A stretch of DNA of 64,000 nt from Lota lota (lineage: Eukaryota > Chordata > Actinopteri > Gadiformes > Lotidae), in assembly GCA_026745465.1 (NCBI GenBank), contig JACYXH010000712.1, forward strand, positions 1-64,000, read 5' to 3'. A program made the position numbers and the translations under genes. A model generated the notes under the pieces. The model ran no database searches. It saw only the letters and a program-made list of their open reading frames with translations, and was not told the origin of the DNA. Below are positions 30,957 to 42,172 of this stretch, piece after piece. The number at the start of each line of letters is the position of its first letter. Within the stretch, counting starts at the first letter, position 1.

Positions 30957-32781
30957 AGACGCGGCGGTGATGAGTGATGACCTTGCCGGCGACTCGCTCG
31001 CGGCCGCTGGAAAGGCGGCGCGCGGGCTGTGAATATCTCGTCCTACTTTTTTTTTTCTAATGCAACAATTGTTCAAGCAATTGCTTAAAGCTTAACATTC
31101 AAACAACAACTTTCAATGGAAATACAAGCTGACTTTAGCAACAAGGCGAAGAGCATCACATTAAACAGAACCTCAAACGAACAGACTGCAAGACAAATGT
31201 TAGATAACAGGTCAGCTATAGGATATGCGACTGTTTTGCATGGGCCGTGCTTGGCTAGTTTAAACAAAAGACACACAATGTAACCTCAACAGAAATGAAC
31301 GTGGCCTACTACCTGGTGGGAAACGATGAACAAACGTTGAGAAGGTCACGGTGGAACGGAATAAAAGCTTCAGTAGTCCTTACGCCATGGAGGGGGTCGC
31401 CTTACGCCGTGAAGCGGCCTAAGAGAGTTCACAGGCTTCTCCCCATGGATCTAATCGACCTTACCGGGGTTTGCCAATTATTTCTCGTCACCAGCGCGAG
31501 CAACTTTTAATATGGACGCCCATTGGACGCTTCGATGCGGAACACCCATGTGACCCCCGACCACAGGGTCGCTACTGGACGAAATAATCCCGAATCTCCT
31601 CCCACACGTTCACGTCATCCCGCCCCCTTCACAGCAGGCTTCCGCACTGTGACGCCTGAGAGCAGATGGTGGGCTGCTGTTCGGCATCACCAACATCTGT
31701 AATCTCCATCAGCCCCAAGGGAAAGCAAGGCTTTTACTTTGAAATACCTCAAGTGTCAATATTGGGCATGGCGACTTGTTATATGCTATACACGGTATAC
31801 TTTTCCACGTGCTTATGATTATATAACGTGTTTATATGCCTTGATGGTGTCATAAAATGCGCGTTTAAAAAGGGCATACGTTAAAATATATATGTTGGGC
31901 ACATTTTAAATGTGAACTGTCGCCTGTAATAGGGATTGGATCTTATTCCACCAAATGTAGCTAGACGTTTATAAAACCACTTTTGAATACAGGAAGGCAT
32001 TGAGTGGTTAGGAGTCTACAAGGCATGCAGTCGGATGTGTGGTTTAGGTTTTGACTGATTTATTTTAAACGTACTTAACGTGTTTTATCCCAATCGGCTG
32101 TATATTCAAGCGTTCACCAAGCGCTGTTCCCCTTGACAACATGTCTGGGGAAGGCCGAATAGCCCCGTCCATCGCTTTACTGCATCTTTCCTTTGTGCAT
32201 CAACAAACCACCAATAGAACTGGAACGCTGCTCAAGACGATAACATTACATGTTATTCATCATACCACAACCACAAACGTCCTGTTTTTCGGTTGGCCAT
32301 GGAACTCAGGGAACAAATGCACCTAATTACCTAATTACACCTAATCACCTAATTACACCTAATTACCGTCACACGTGATTCTCCCCTTTCCCCCCAGAGC
32401 TCTCATGGATGCTTAAACAATGCATAGTTTAATGTTGGGGGGGGGGGGGGCAGCTTATTTGAGGTTTAGTGGGGGCTTGGTTTGCAGGAAGATGCATTGA
32501 AAACAGTGCACTAGTGCGTCTTCTTGTGTCAGTATGCTTCTCATTTATTTACACATATTATATAAAGTGAGTCTAAACCACTGTGTTATAGCACAGTGCA
32601 AACTATATGTATAAACTATACATATAACATATAATATATATAAATATATATATAAACATATACAAACTATATGTAGGACAATCAAAATAAACACCAGTGT
32701 CCAATATAATAGATTCAAGTATACACATACTGTTGTTTTTTGTGTTTTTACAGCTGCTACAATTTGGCCGTACCTCTGTTA
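30957..32781. other. Non-coding, no gene supported
   Basis: Contains small repeats such as ACCTAATTACACCTAATCACC at about 32,322-32,367, a G-run at 32,437-32,450 and an AT-rich TATATAAATATATATATAAAC tract near 32,630-32,660. No exon recognised. Confidence 0.5.
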
Positions 32782-32948
32782 AAGCGGGGCTGACTGGTGG
32801 ACCGCAGTGGGCTGACTGGTGGACCGCAGTGGGCTGACCGGTGGACCAGTGGGCTGACTGGTGGACCGCAGTGGGCTGACTGGTGGACCAGTGGGCTGAC
32901 TGGTGGACCGCAGTGGGCTGACTGGTGGAACGCAGTGGGCTGACAGTG
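32782..32948. repeat. 22-bp minisatellite downstream of the zinc-finger gene
   Basis: About eight copies of GTGGACCGCAGTGGGCTGAC plus TG, with a shorter form lacking CGCA. Confidence 0.93.
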
Positions 32949-33002
32949 GCAGGGCTGATATCCCGTGGGATATCACGGGGGTTGCTGTCGACGGTTACAT
33001 GA

Positions 33003-33281
33003 TGTCCTCCCTCTCGGCGGCCTCCATCATGGCGTCCTCCATCATGGCGTCCTCCATCATGGCAGCCTCCATCATGGCGTCCTCCATCATGGCGTCCTCC
33101 CTCTCGGCGGCCTCCATCATGGCGGCCTCCATCATGGCGTCCTCCATCATGGCGTCCTCCATCATGGCGTCCTCCATCATGGCGTCCTCCATCATGCCGT
33201 CCTCCATCATGGCGTCCTCCATCATGGCGTCCTCCATCATGGCGGCCTCCATCATGCCGTCCTCCATCATGGCGTCCTCGC
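33003..33281. repeat. 15-bp minisatellite in the 3' region of the zinc-finger gene
   Basis: About 18 copies of TCCTCCATCATGGCG with TCTCGG and GCC variants. It starts nine bases beyond the stop codon of the zinc-finger gene, so it would lie in the 3' UTR. As a multiple of three it leaves several frames open, but none continues the finger frame. Confidence 0.93.
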
Positions 33282-33289
33282 GGCACGAT

Positions 33290-33501
33290 TTAGTTGTCGC
33301 GGGCCTCCCTCTCGGCGGCCTCCAGCTTGCATTTGGAGTGGTGGTTCCTGTGCCACCAGTACGACCTAGAGTAGGAGAAACTCTTGCCACACTTGTCGCA
33401 CTTGTAGGGCTTCTCGCCCGAGTGCAGGCGCGAGTGCTCGGTGAGGTGGCCCTTGTATTTGAAGGTCTTCTGGCAGACCTGGCACTGGTGCGGCCGTTTG
33501 C
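33290..33501 (-). CDS. Terminal exon of the zinc-finger gene
   Basis: Starts with the shared TTGCAG|GC acceptor, encodes fingers with helices YKGHLTE and SRSYWWH, then departs from the cassette sequence after KCKLEAA and stops at 33,290. It lacks the third finger and the donor. Its second finger is identical to that of the neighbouring cassette at 33,679. Confidence 0.82.
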
Positions 33502-36500
33502 CTGCAAGCAGGACGTAAGAAGCAGAGAGGAGCTTTCAGCTTATTATTCAAATACAGGGTATGAATTAGCAACACAAACAAACATAAAAAAAGGGATAAA
33601 TTAAAAAGCAATACCAAAGGAATACATTGGGGGTAAGGGGGAGAGGGTTATAAAGTAGTGGGCCACAACACTATATACCTGTGTGTTCATATTTGTGTCT
33701 TAGAAGGGAACTCCTCCTCTGGAATGTGCCGTCGCACAAGTCACACTCATACATACCACTTTCATTCTTCTCCTCCTCCTTCAGTGACAGACAGGAGTCT
33801 GGGTCTGTCTCTCTATCGGCGGCCTCCAGCTTGCATTTGGAGTGGTGGTTCCTGTGCCACCAGTACGACCTAGAGTAGGAGAAACTCTTGCCACACTTGT
33901 CGCACTTGTAGGGCTTCTCGCCCGAGTGCAGGCGCGAGTGCTCGGTGAGGTGGCCCTTTTGTTTGAAGGTCTTCTGGCAGACCTGGCACTGGTGCGGCCG
34001 TTTGCCTGCAAGCAGGACATCAGAACCACAGAGAGCAGCGCTCGGTGAGAGGTCATTTGCAACGAGAGGAGTCATATTTCACACGCTTCAGGCAAAAAGA
34101 AAAGAATCTCTGGGTAATCTGGGTATAATCAGAGTAGTGACAGAGCCACATAATAGTGGGTGTACAGACGCTTCGGAGATGTTAGGCCACTGATGAGATC
34201 TCTTGCCCGTAATGGGCAGAGATGAAGGCATTACAGCCTTTTTACTGGCCGCCTACATCTAGGTGAATTGATGTGGGCCTTCTCAGATAACAAAGTGCTT
34301 TATGACTGACGTGAATGATCCATTTACTGTGGGAACATCGACGTAACTTTGCATACATCAAAGAAATACAAAATAAAAGTCTGCATCAAACACTCAGTTA
34401 TATAATCGATGGCGGTACAATGCAACATGATTGTGGATACTTTTTTGGGATTGTAATTTAAAAAAAACATTGACATCCCTGTCAAGGAAGAAACCTGTTA
34501 GGTGAACATACAGCTTATAATGTATGTTGTATTTGAATCATAAGCTTACAGCTTATGATTCAAATACAGGGTAGGAATTAGTAACACAAACAAACATAGA
34601 AAAAAGGGATAAATTAAAAAGCAATACCAAAGGAATACATTGGTGGTAAGGGGGAGAGGGTTATAAAGTAGTGGGCCACAACACTATATACCTGTGTGTT
34701 CATATTTGTGTCTTAGAAGGGAACTCCTCCTCTGGAATGTGTCGTCGCACAAGTCACACTCATACATACCACTTTCACTCTTCTCCTCCTCCATTAGTGA
34801 CAGATAGGAGTCTGGCTCTGTCTCTCTCTCGCCGGCCTCCGGCTTGCAGTTGGGGTGGTGGTTCCTGTGCCACCGGTACGACCCCGAGTGACAGAAGCTC
34901 TTGCCGCACTTGTCGCAGTTGTAGGGCTTCTCGCCCGAGTGCAGGCGCGAGTGCTCGGTGAGGTGGCCCTTTTGTTTGAAGGTCTTCTGGCAGACCTGGC
35001 ACTGGTGCGGCCGTTTGCCTGCAAGCAGGACATCAGAACCACAGAGAGCAGCGCTCGGTGAGAGGTCATTTGCAACGAGAGGAGTCATATTTCACACGCT
35101 TCAGGCAAAAAGAAAATAATCTCTGGGTAATCTGGGTATAATCAGAGTAGTGACAGAGCCACATAATAGTGGGTGTACAGACGCTTCGGAGATGTTAGGC
35201 CACTGATGAGATCTCTTGCCCGTAATGGGCAGAGATGAAGGCATTACAGCCTTTTTACTGGCCGCCTACATCTAGGTGAATTGATGTGGGCCTTCTCAGA
35301 TAACAAAGTGCTTTATGACTGACGTGAATGATCCATTTACTGTGGGAACATCGACGTAACTTTGCATACATCAAAGAAATACAAAATAAAAGTCTGCATC
35401 AAACACTCAGTTATATAATCGATGGCGGTACAATGCAACATGATTGTGGATACTTTTTTGGGATTGTAATTTAAAAAAAACATTGACATCCCTGTCAAGG
35501 AAGAAACCTGTTAGGTGAACATACAGCTTATAATGTATGTTGTATTTGAATCATAAGCTTACAGCTTATGATTCAAATACAGGGTAGGAATTAGTAACAC
35601 AAACAAACATAGAAAAAAGGGATAAATTAAAAAGCAATACCAAAGGAATACATTGGTGGTAAGGGGGAGAGGGTTATAAAGTAGTGGGCCACAACACTAT
35701 ATACCTGTGTGTTCATATTTGTGTCTTAGAAGGGAACTCCTCCTCTGGAATGTGTCGTCGCACAAGTCACACTCATACATACCACTTTCACTCTTCTCCT
35801 CCTCCATTAGTGACAGATAGGAGTCTGGGTCTGTCTCTCTCTCGCCGGCCTCCGGCTTGCAGTTGGGGTGGTGGTTCCTGTGCCACCGGTACGACCCCGA
35901 GTGACAGAAGCTCTTGCCGCACTTGTCGCAGTTGTAGGGCTTCTCGCCCGAGTGCAGGCGCGAGTGCACGGCGAGAGTGCGCTTGTGTTTGAAGGTCTTC
36001 TGGCAGACCAGGCACTGGTGCGGCCGTTTGCCTGCAAGCAGGACGTCAGAACCACAGAGAGGAGCACTCGGTGAGAGGTCATTTGCAACGAGAGGAGTCA
36101 TATTTCACACGCTTCAGGCAAAAAGAAAAGAATCTCTGGGTAATCTGGGTATAATCAGAGTAGTGACAGAGCCACATAATAGTGGGTGTACAGACGCTTC
36201 GGAGATGTTAGGCCACTGATGAGATCTCTTGCCCGTAATGGGCAGAGATGAAGGCATTACAGCCTTTTTACTGGCCGCCTACATCTAGGTGAATTGATGT
36301 GGGCCTTCTCAGATAACAAAGTGCTTTATGACTGACGTGAAACTGTGGGAACATCGACGTAACTTTGCATACATCAAAGAAATACAAAATAAAAGTCTGC
36401 ATCAAACACTCAGTTATATAATCGATGGCGGTACAATGCAACATGATTGTGGATACTTTTTTGGGATTGTAATTTTTTAAAAACATTGACATCCCTGTCA

Positions 36501-37036
36501 AGGAAGAAACCTGTTAGGTGAACATACAGCTTATAATGTATGTTGTATTTGAATCATAAGCTTACAGCTTATGATTCAAATACAGGGTAGGAATTAGCAA
36601 CACAAACAAACATAAAAAAAGGGATAAATTAAAAAGCAATACCAAATGAATACATTGGTGGTAAGGGGGAGAGGGTTATAAAGTAGTGGGCCACAACACT
36701 ATATACCTGTGTGTTCATATTTGTGTCTTAGAAGGGAACTCCTCCTCTGGAATGTGTCGTCGCACAAGTCACACTCATACATACCACTTTCACTCTTCTT
36801 CTCCTCCTTCAGTGACAGACAGGAGTCTGGGTCTGTCTCCCTCTCGCCGGCCTCCGGCTTGCGGTGGGAGCAGTGGTGGTTCGTGTGCCGCCTGTACGAC
36901 CACAAGTAGGAGAAACTCTTGCCGCACTTGTCGCACTTGTAGGGCTTCTCTCCTGAGTGCAGGCGCGAGTGCGCGGTGAGGTGGCCCTTTTGTTTGAAGG
37001 TCTTCTGGCAGACCTGGCACTGGTGCGGCCGTTTGC
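33290..37036 (-). CDS. C2H2 zinc-finger gene made of tandemly duplicated three-finger exons
   Basis: Five acceptor-bounded exons occur in transcript order: 36,707-37,036 (330 nt), 35,705-36,031, 34,692-35,018 and 33,679-34,005 (327 nt each), then terminal 33,290-33,501. Each internal exon starts after TTGCAG, ends before GTATAT, and has phase 1 at both ends. The junction codon rebuilds the linker HTG-KRPHQC, so any number of cassettes can be joined in frame. A full transcript would encode 14 fingers: three per cassette (CQVC, CDKC, then after an acidic 30-residue linker CDLC) and two in the terminal exon, which stops after EREARDN. It presumably acts as a sequence-specific DNA-binding protein; no KRAB, SCAN or BTB domain is visible. 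The 5' exons are uncertain. I cannot assign an orthologue. Confidence 0.82.
33679..34005 (-). CDS. Finger cassette 4 (in transcript order)
   Basis: 327 nt, 109 codons, phase 1 at both ends. Helices are QKGHLTE, SRSYWWH and RRSSLLR. The third finger has CDLCDG where the other cassettes have CDLCDD. The linker differs from the other cassettes ([10 protein letters not shown]). Confidence 0.85.
34529..34567. repeat. 18-bp palindrome at the unit junction
   Basis: GTATTTGAATCATAAGCT and its exact complement around a TAC loop. The same hairpin recurs at the next two junctions (about 35,542-35,580 and 36,547-36,585). The outermost unit edge at 33,541 keeps only the right arm. Confidence 0.9.
34692..35018 (-). 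CDS. Finger cassette 3
   Basis: 327 nt with the same splice sites and phases. Helices are [14 protein letters not shown] and RRSSLLR. The linker reads [18 protein letters not shown]. Confidence 0.85.
35705..36031 (-). CDS. Finger cassette 2
   Basis: 327 nt with the same splice sites and phases. The first finger differs from all others (LVCQKTF with helix HKRTLAV). The second, HSGSYRW, equals that of cassette 3. The mixture suggests exchange of single fingers between units. Confidence 0.85.
36707..37036 (-). CDS. Finger cassette 1
   Basis: 330 nt, 110 codons, phase 1 at both ends, so the extra codon keeps the symmetry. Helices are QKGHLTA, YLWSYRR and RRSSLLR. The linker reads [18 protein letters not shown]. 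Confidence 0.85.
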
Positions 37037-37433
37037 CTGCAAGCAGGACGTCAGAACCACAGAGAGGAGCACTCGGTGAGAGGTCATTTGCAACGAGAGG
37101 AGTCATATTTCACACGCTTCAGGCAAAAAGAAAATAATCTCTGGGTAATCTGGGTATAATCAGAGTAGTGACAGAGCCACATAATAGTGGGTGTACAGAC
37201 GCTTCGGAGATGTTAGGCCACTGATGAGATCTCTTGCCCGTAATGGGCAGAGATGAAGGCATTACAGCCTTTTTACTGGCCGCCTACATCTAGGTGAATT
37301 GATGTGGGCCTTCTCAGATAACAAAGTGCTTTATGACTGACGTGAATGATCCATTTACTGTGGGAACATCGACGTAACTTTGCATACATCAAAGAAATAC
37401 AAAATACTGCATCAAACACTCAGTTATATAATC

Positions 37434-37725
37434 GCCACTTTCACTCTTCTCCTCCTCTCATCTATACCATTTCCAGCTGAGTGCAGAGTGGAATCGGGTA
37501 CCAGAGTGTCAAACTCCTCTTTCATCTCATATGTACAGAGAGAGAGAAGGTAGGTTAAGTCCGGGTGCTGGAGTTGTTTGAATAATAAACCCCAAAACCG
37601 ACGAGGACGAGCCTTTTGGAACAAGCCTTCGCCGCGAGAGGAATTCAGACAAAGCGCTGTGCGTAAGGCGCGCGCTGCGCTGTCTTTGTCTCTCGAGGTC
37701 AGGCCTGGAACCAGAAGAAGCCATC
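37434..37725 (-). pseudogene. Possible 5' exon remnants of the zinc-finger gene
   Basis: From ATG 37,525 the minus strand reads MKEEFDTLVPDSTLHSAGNG, an acidic leader like those of fish zinc-finger genes. The frame does not continue into the first cassette, because the duplication boundary cuts it at 37,434. Further upstream (37,590-37,722) a CpG-rich stretch reads ASSGSRPDLERQRQRSARL. This could be a first exon but has no recognised domain. Confidence 0.35.
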
Positions 37726-37733
37726 ACGATGGA

Positions 37734-38060
37734 CGCTGACCGCTAACACAACGCCGCTGACCGCTAACACAACGCCGCTGACCGCTAACACAACGCCGCT
37801 GACCACAAACCACAACGCCGCTGACCACAAACACAACGCCGCTGACCGCTAACACAACGCCGCTGACCGCTAACACAACGCCGCTGACCTAACACAACGC
37901 CGCTGACCGCTAACACAACGCCGCTGACCGCTGACCGCTAACACAACGCCGCTGACCGCTAACACAACGCCACTGACCACTAACACAACGCCGCTGACCG
38001 CTAACACAACGCCGCTGAACGCTAACACGACGCCGCTGACCGCTAACACAACGCCGCTGA
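37734..38060. repeat. 21-bp minisatellite upstream of the zinc-finger gene
   Basis: About 15 copies of CGCTGACCGCTAACACAACGC with small deletions. Together with the two arrays at 32.8-33.3 kb it brackets the gene. Confidence 0.93.
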
Positions 38061-39275
38061 TCTCTGAGGATAATTACTGTTTTATGTATTGTATCATACG
38101 TGGTATCATTATTGTTTGAAGAAACCACCTAAATTGTCTTACATGGGAAAGGATAGCCTAGCCAGTGAGGGGGGGAAAGTACCATGAAAAAGAGCAAGTA
38201 AACCACTAACTAGAAGAGTAGCTGACATCAGCAGAAGAACACCAGCTGCAGTTCATATAGTTGACCAGATGGAGGATAGCCTAGGAGATGTCAGCAAAAT
38301 TAGGTGATGACAGCATCATGAATAAATAATAAAAGGGAGTGGACTGGTCAAGGTCATATCTGTTCTATAAAAAGGCCTGCCCGGGGCAGGAATAGCGAGG
38401 AATCCTAGACACGGGGGCTCCATGCAGGACGGCCACCTAAAGTCCGGAGAAAAAGAAAATACTAAAAAGACTTAGAACGGATTCGGAAAAGAAGAGAAGA
38501 GAAAATAGGAGAAGAGAGATTCTTCTCAAAACTTCTATTAGCCTAGCATTTTTACCAGAAGCTAGCCTTGACCGCCCAATCTCCGGAGAGGATTCCTCCC
38601 ATAGCCCTAAGAAGCTATGAAGGCTTACAGCTGCGGGCTCACAGAAGAATTACGGACAGAAAAAACAAATAGAACTTTTTCGGCCATGATCCAAGAAGAG
38701 TTTTTCTCCTCTTTCCCCGGCAATTGATACGGCTCCGCACCACAAGTAAGCAATATGTGTGATCATTGTTTTAACCTTTATTTTAGATTGCTTATGGATA
38801 GTATCTTTTTAATCATTCTGTTTTTTATTATGTTACTTTTTATTGAGGGATTTTTCAGCTTTATGCAATGTTCCCCATGTAATCCAGCAGGTATAATAGC
38901 AAATAAAATCATTTTAACCATTTTTCATCGGCCGACGCCCTCTTCTTTCGGACAATGGTAGAGACGGAACAAGCATCGTGATTCTAAGAGGTTACCTAGT
39001 CCTCGTTCAAGAAACATATCCCTAGAGTTATTTTTCCAAACTCCTAAATAATCCCAGCAAACTTCCAAGTGCACAGGTCCCAGGGGAGAGCTACTACACA
39101 GACGCGATCGGCAGCCACGGTTCTGGCCAGGGTTATGCCCAGAGGTGGGGCGCCGGAGTAAGCGGGGTAGGTGTCTGGTATACAGTAGTTAGGGGCTGGG
39201 CGAATCTCCCCACCAGCTTGTTAACAACCGTTACAGGACAACAAGCTTCACATAGTGACGGATCTAACAACACAT
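38061..39275 (+). other. Non-coding; possible unclassified LTR-like segment
   Basis: From about 38,136 (TGTCTTACATGGG) the plus strand has a TATAAAAAGG box at 38,366 and an AATAAA at 38,895, about 530 bp apart, with no long reading frame. This layout resembles an LTR, but I see no second copy, clear terminal repeat or primer-binding site. Family unknown. Confidence 0.3.
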
Positions 39276-39280
39276 TTACA

Positions 39281-39319
<39 letters not shown>

Positions 39320-39344
39320 CACACACACACACACACACACACAC
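39276..39344. repeat. (CA)n microsatellite
   Basis: An interrupted CA run of about 70 bp. Confidence 0.95.
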
Positions 39345-40569
39345 AGATGATATGAATCCATCCAATGTCTGTTTGTCTCTCTATTCTCTATCCATGCAGC
39401 CATCTTGTTTTGAAGATGAAAAACAACTGGAAATGTAAAACAGCCTGTTACGTTTTTATACTGGCACAAAAATCTATATTTCCTTCTACAACGTCATGGA
39501 TCTGTTCTCACTGGTTGCTCTTAGATCGTCAAGCCGATGGACGGACCAATCAGAGGCTGCCACTGATCCAGGAGGCGGGGTTATAATGCAACAGAGGCCC
39601 AATCTGCTCATTTAGATTTTTCATAGAAGACATGTTGAGACACATCTTTCAACCAAACATAGGCTGACACAAAAAAACACCAATATAATCCGCCACTAAA
39701 CACAGCTTAAATGGATATGGCCTAATTTCAAATATCAGATCCTGCAGCTGTTTATCTAGCTCTATAACGAGACAAGCTATCAGAGAGCCTTGATTAGAGG
39801 GCGGTGGATGAACGGTTCATTGACATTTAAACAGGTGAACAAACACCATTTACCATGTCTTTTCTTTTTCTGGTGAACCGTCATCCAGAATGGGTTAGGG
39901 TTATTGATGTGGGAGATTAGCTATGAGCTAAATGGGAACATATATTGATAGTTTATCTTCCTGTAATCTGGGATGAGGGTGTGAGACCAGCAGGGTAGCT
40001 GGAATTAAGGCTATTTCACTTCCTGTTTACTGCCTGTGACCCTATCCCACGGTCTCTCCAAATCCCTTTGGGATGATCGCTTTACTTGTGACACTTGACG
40101 CGCTATGTCCAGTGTCCACTATCAATGTCTACAACCTAATAATAATAACAGTAATAAAAGATCTTCACATTAATAATCGACCTAAATAATTCTTAGCTGT
40201 AGCCCTTATGGTAATAAAGCTTTTGCTTCTTTGGCCGAGCGTCTGGCTGTCAGGCCTGATGCTGGACAGAACAGCTGGCATCAAGACTGCCGCAGGGGAT
40301 CTGGATGACATAGAATGGCTCTGGAAGACCGCAGCCCAAGTTCTGCTGTTGAAGCAACTATATAAGTCAATTCAAAGGGTGTGCAGGCAGCCATCAGGTC
40401 AAGATGACGCCATAAACAACTTTTAGAAGTCGTTTGTGTGCTTTTGAGCTAGAGAAAACACCACGCACAGAACGCTGTGTTTATGCAAGGTGTAGTTGAA
40501 TTGCGAGTTTGCGATCACGCAAGCGTAATGGGAACTGTACCTGTGAAACATGCAGTTCTCCATACTTAC
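39345..40569. other. Non-coding, nothing recognised
   Basis: No repeat family, exon or RNA gene could be supported here. Confidence 0.5.
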
Positions 40570-40617
40570 CAGCAGGATGGGTCCTTCCACGGTTTGGAAC
40601 AGCAGTGCTCATTTCAG
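40570..40617 (-). CDS. Candidate first coding exon (14 codons)
   Basis: On the minus strand an acceptor CGCCAG is followed by CTGAA and ATG (40,612), then MSTAVPNRGRTHPA and a donor G|GTAAGT. The exon ends in phase 1, the phase of the zinc-finger cassettes downstream. A 5' UTR exon could end at the donor CTCG|GTAAGT at 41,222. Prediction from splice signals only. Confidence 0.35.
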
Positions 40618-41221
40618 CTGGCGATCAAAAGTCAAAGATAAACTTAGTGGGATCATAGTCAAATATTAGTAAACATTGAAGTTGTGTTGTCCCCGTGTAT
40701 ATATTACATTTATTAAATGCAATGCAACCTTTAAAAATAAAGTCATATAAAAGGCATTACTGCTACATTGTCTAAAGGAAATATAAAGGTTAATACAATT
40801 CCATACAAAACGATTTCCAATTAGCTGAAATAATGCATCATGGTTTTGCTTTGCATCTCTTGAAAAACTAAGAGATGCGGGGTTTATGGTTTGAATTGCA
40901 TGCATCGCTTCTTTTGGGAAAGCATGCGGTTTGAAGCCATTCAAGTGAAGTATACACCATGACCCGTAACGGTATGGGACACTTTGTGACATGATACACC
41001 GTGCCTTACAAACTAATCACAAATACGCCATAAACACGACATAAGCATCACCGCTTTGACCCACATAACGAACGGTCTGCGACGACGCAAAGCACTGCTC
41101 CGTTTAGCCACCGACTTAGCACTCGTGCTAAGCTACACGGTTAAGCTTCAGAAAGCACGGAGTGAAGCTCTGCGAGCAACACGTGGATGAACCCACTGGG
41201 GCTTCAAACAAGACAACTTAC

Positions 41222-41340
41222 CGAGATGACAACTCTTCTGCTGTTTGAAGATAAACGATTATGTGAACGGGGTGGCTGTGGCCCTTGGTCTCTGCTTGAC
41301 GGACGTCCTCTCTCACGGGACCGCACATAAAAGTGAGGGG
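41222..41340 (-). promoter_or_regulatory. Candidate 5' UTR exon and promoter region
   Basis: The minus strand shows a good donor (CTCG|GTAAGT) preceded by a stretch without long open frame, and a CpG-containing region upstream. It would pair with the candidate first coding exon at 40,570. No core promoter motif is clear. Confidence 0.25.
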
Positions 41341-42172
41341 GTGGGGGGCCCCCAGGAAATAATGAGCGACTTCACCTCCGGCATTCTGGCCAATTATTCT
41401 ACGTCAATGTGTGCCTTTTCTGCGTCAATTTACGCACAATGTTTTTGACATTTTCTTTCTTTTAGAAACATAAAAACGAACAAAAAAGAGAACAGTACTA
41501 AAGAAGCAAGGCGCAAAACGAATTATAAATGCATTATGAATAAGGTATTGCACAAAATACGATATTGCAGTCGGCGACACAGAAAATAGAGCCTCTATAA
41601 TATGCTATGTGTAGTTATGTTGTTGTGGGCTTTTTTGTAATATTTAGAAACAATAGTATTACAATAGTATTAGTAAAGAATAGTAACTCCATAGGCGCCC
41701 CTATGGATGGACAGCACCCCTAGCATTCGCCTTCACCGATATCTGTAATTGAGTTTGAATGGAAGTCAATGGTAAAAGTTGACTAGTTGTAGTTAAGTTA
41801 CAGATATCTACAATTGAGATTTCAGCTAGTAAGAAATTTTGTTGATATCAAGAATGAGCATTTTGACTAGTGAGAAATTAATTGTTGATATCTTTAATTA
41901 GAATTGCTACTAGTCAAAATGACATTATGGAGATGTTGGCTTGGAATTATAACTAGTCAAAAAGGAATTGTTGATATCTACAATTTTACCGCTACTGATT
42001 AAATGTTCAAAGGGCTTTCCATTGGCCTGCCTATTGCTCACATCTTAGCACGCACACAATGTAAACGAGCTTAGTGTGAAGAAAACAACAACTAACGGTT
42101 GATATAATGTCATTTAAAAACAAACCGTAACCCAACAAACAATATCACACTGAGATCAGGAATAACTGTTGC
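41341..42172. repeat. Degenerate TTGATATCTACAATT / ACTAGTCAAAA repeats
   Basis: Between about 41,738 and 42,000 the motifs GATATCT(A/T)(C/A)AATT and ACTAGT(C/G)A alternate four or five times with variable spacing. This is a decayed dispersed repeat. The flanks show nothing else. Confidence 0.5.

Larger units (their letters stand above)
33541..37434. repeat. Tandem array of four 1.0-kb units carrying the finger exons
   Basis: The units start at about 33,541, 34,554, 35,567 and 36,570. Period is 1,013 bp for the first two steps and about 1,002 bp for the third. Each contains one exon cassette plus a nearly identical intron. The last unit breaks off at 37,434 inside ATATAATCG, where it meets unrelated 5' sequence through a short purine-rich homology. 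The introns are almost invariant, which points to recent duplication or ongoing conversion. Confidence 0.93.

Noticed and set aside
32995-33507. A frame reading MMEDAMMEA repeats fused to finger DNA
   Set aside because: It uses the wrong frame of the finger exon. The true finger frame stops at 33,290 before the minisatellite.
38136-39240. Foamy-virus-like or other retroviral LTR
   Set aside because: A TATA box and AATAAA at suitable spacing are suggestive, but no second copy, defined ends or primer-binding site could be shown, so it is left unclassified.
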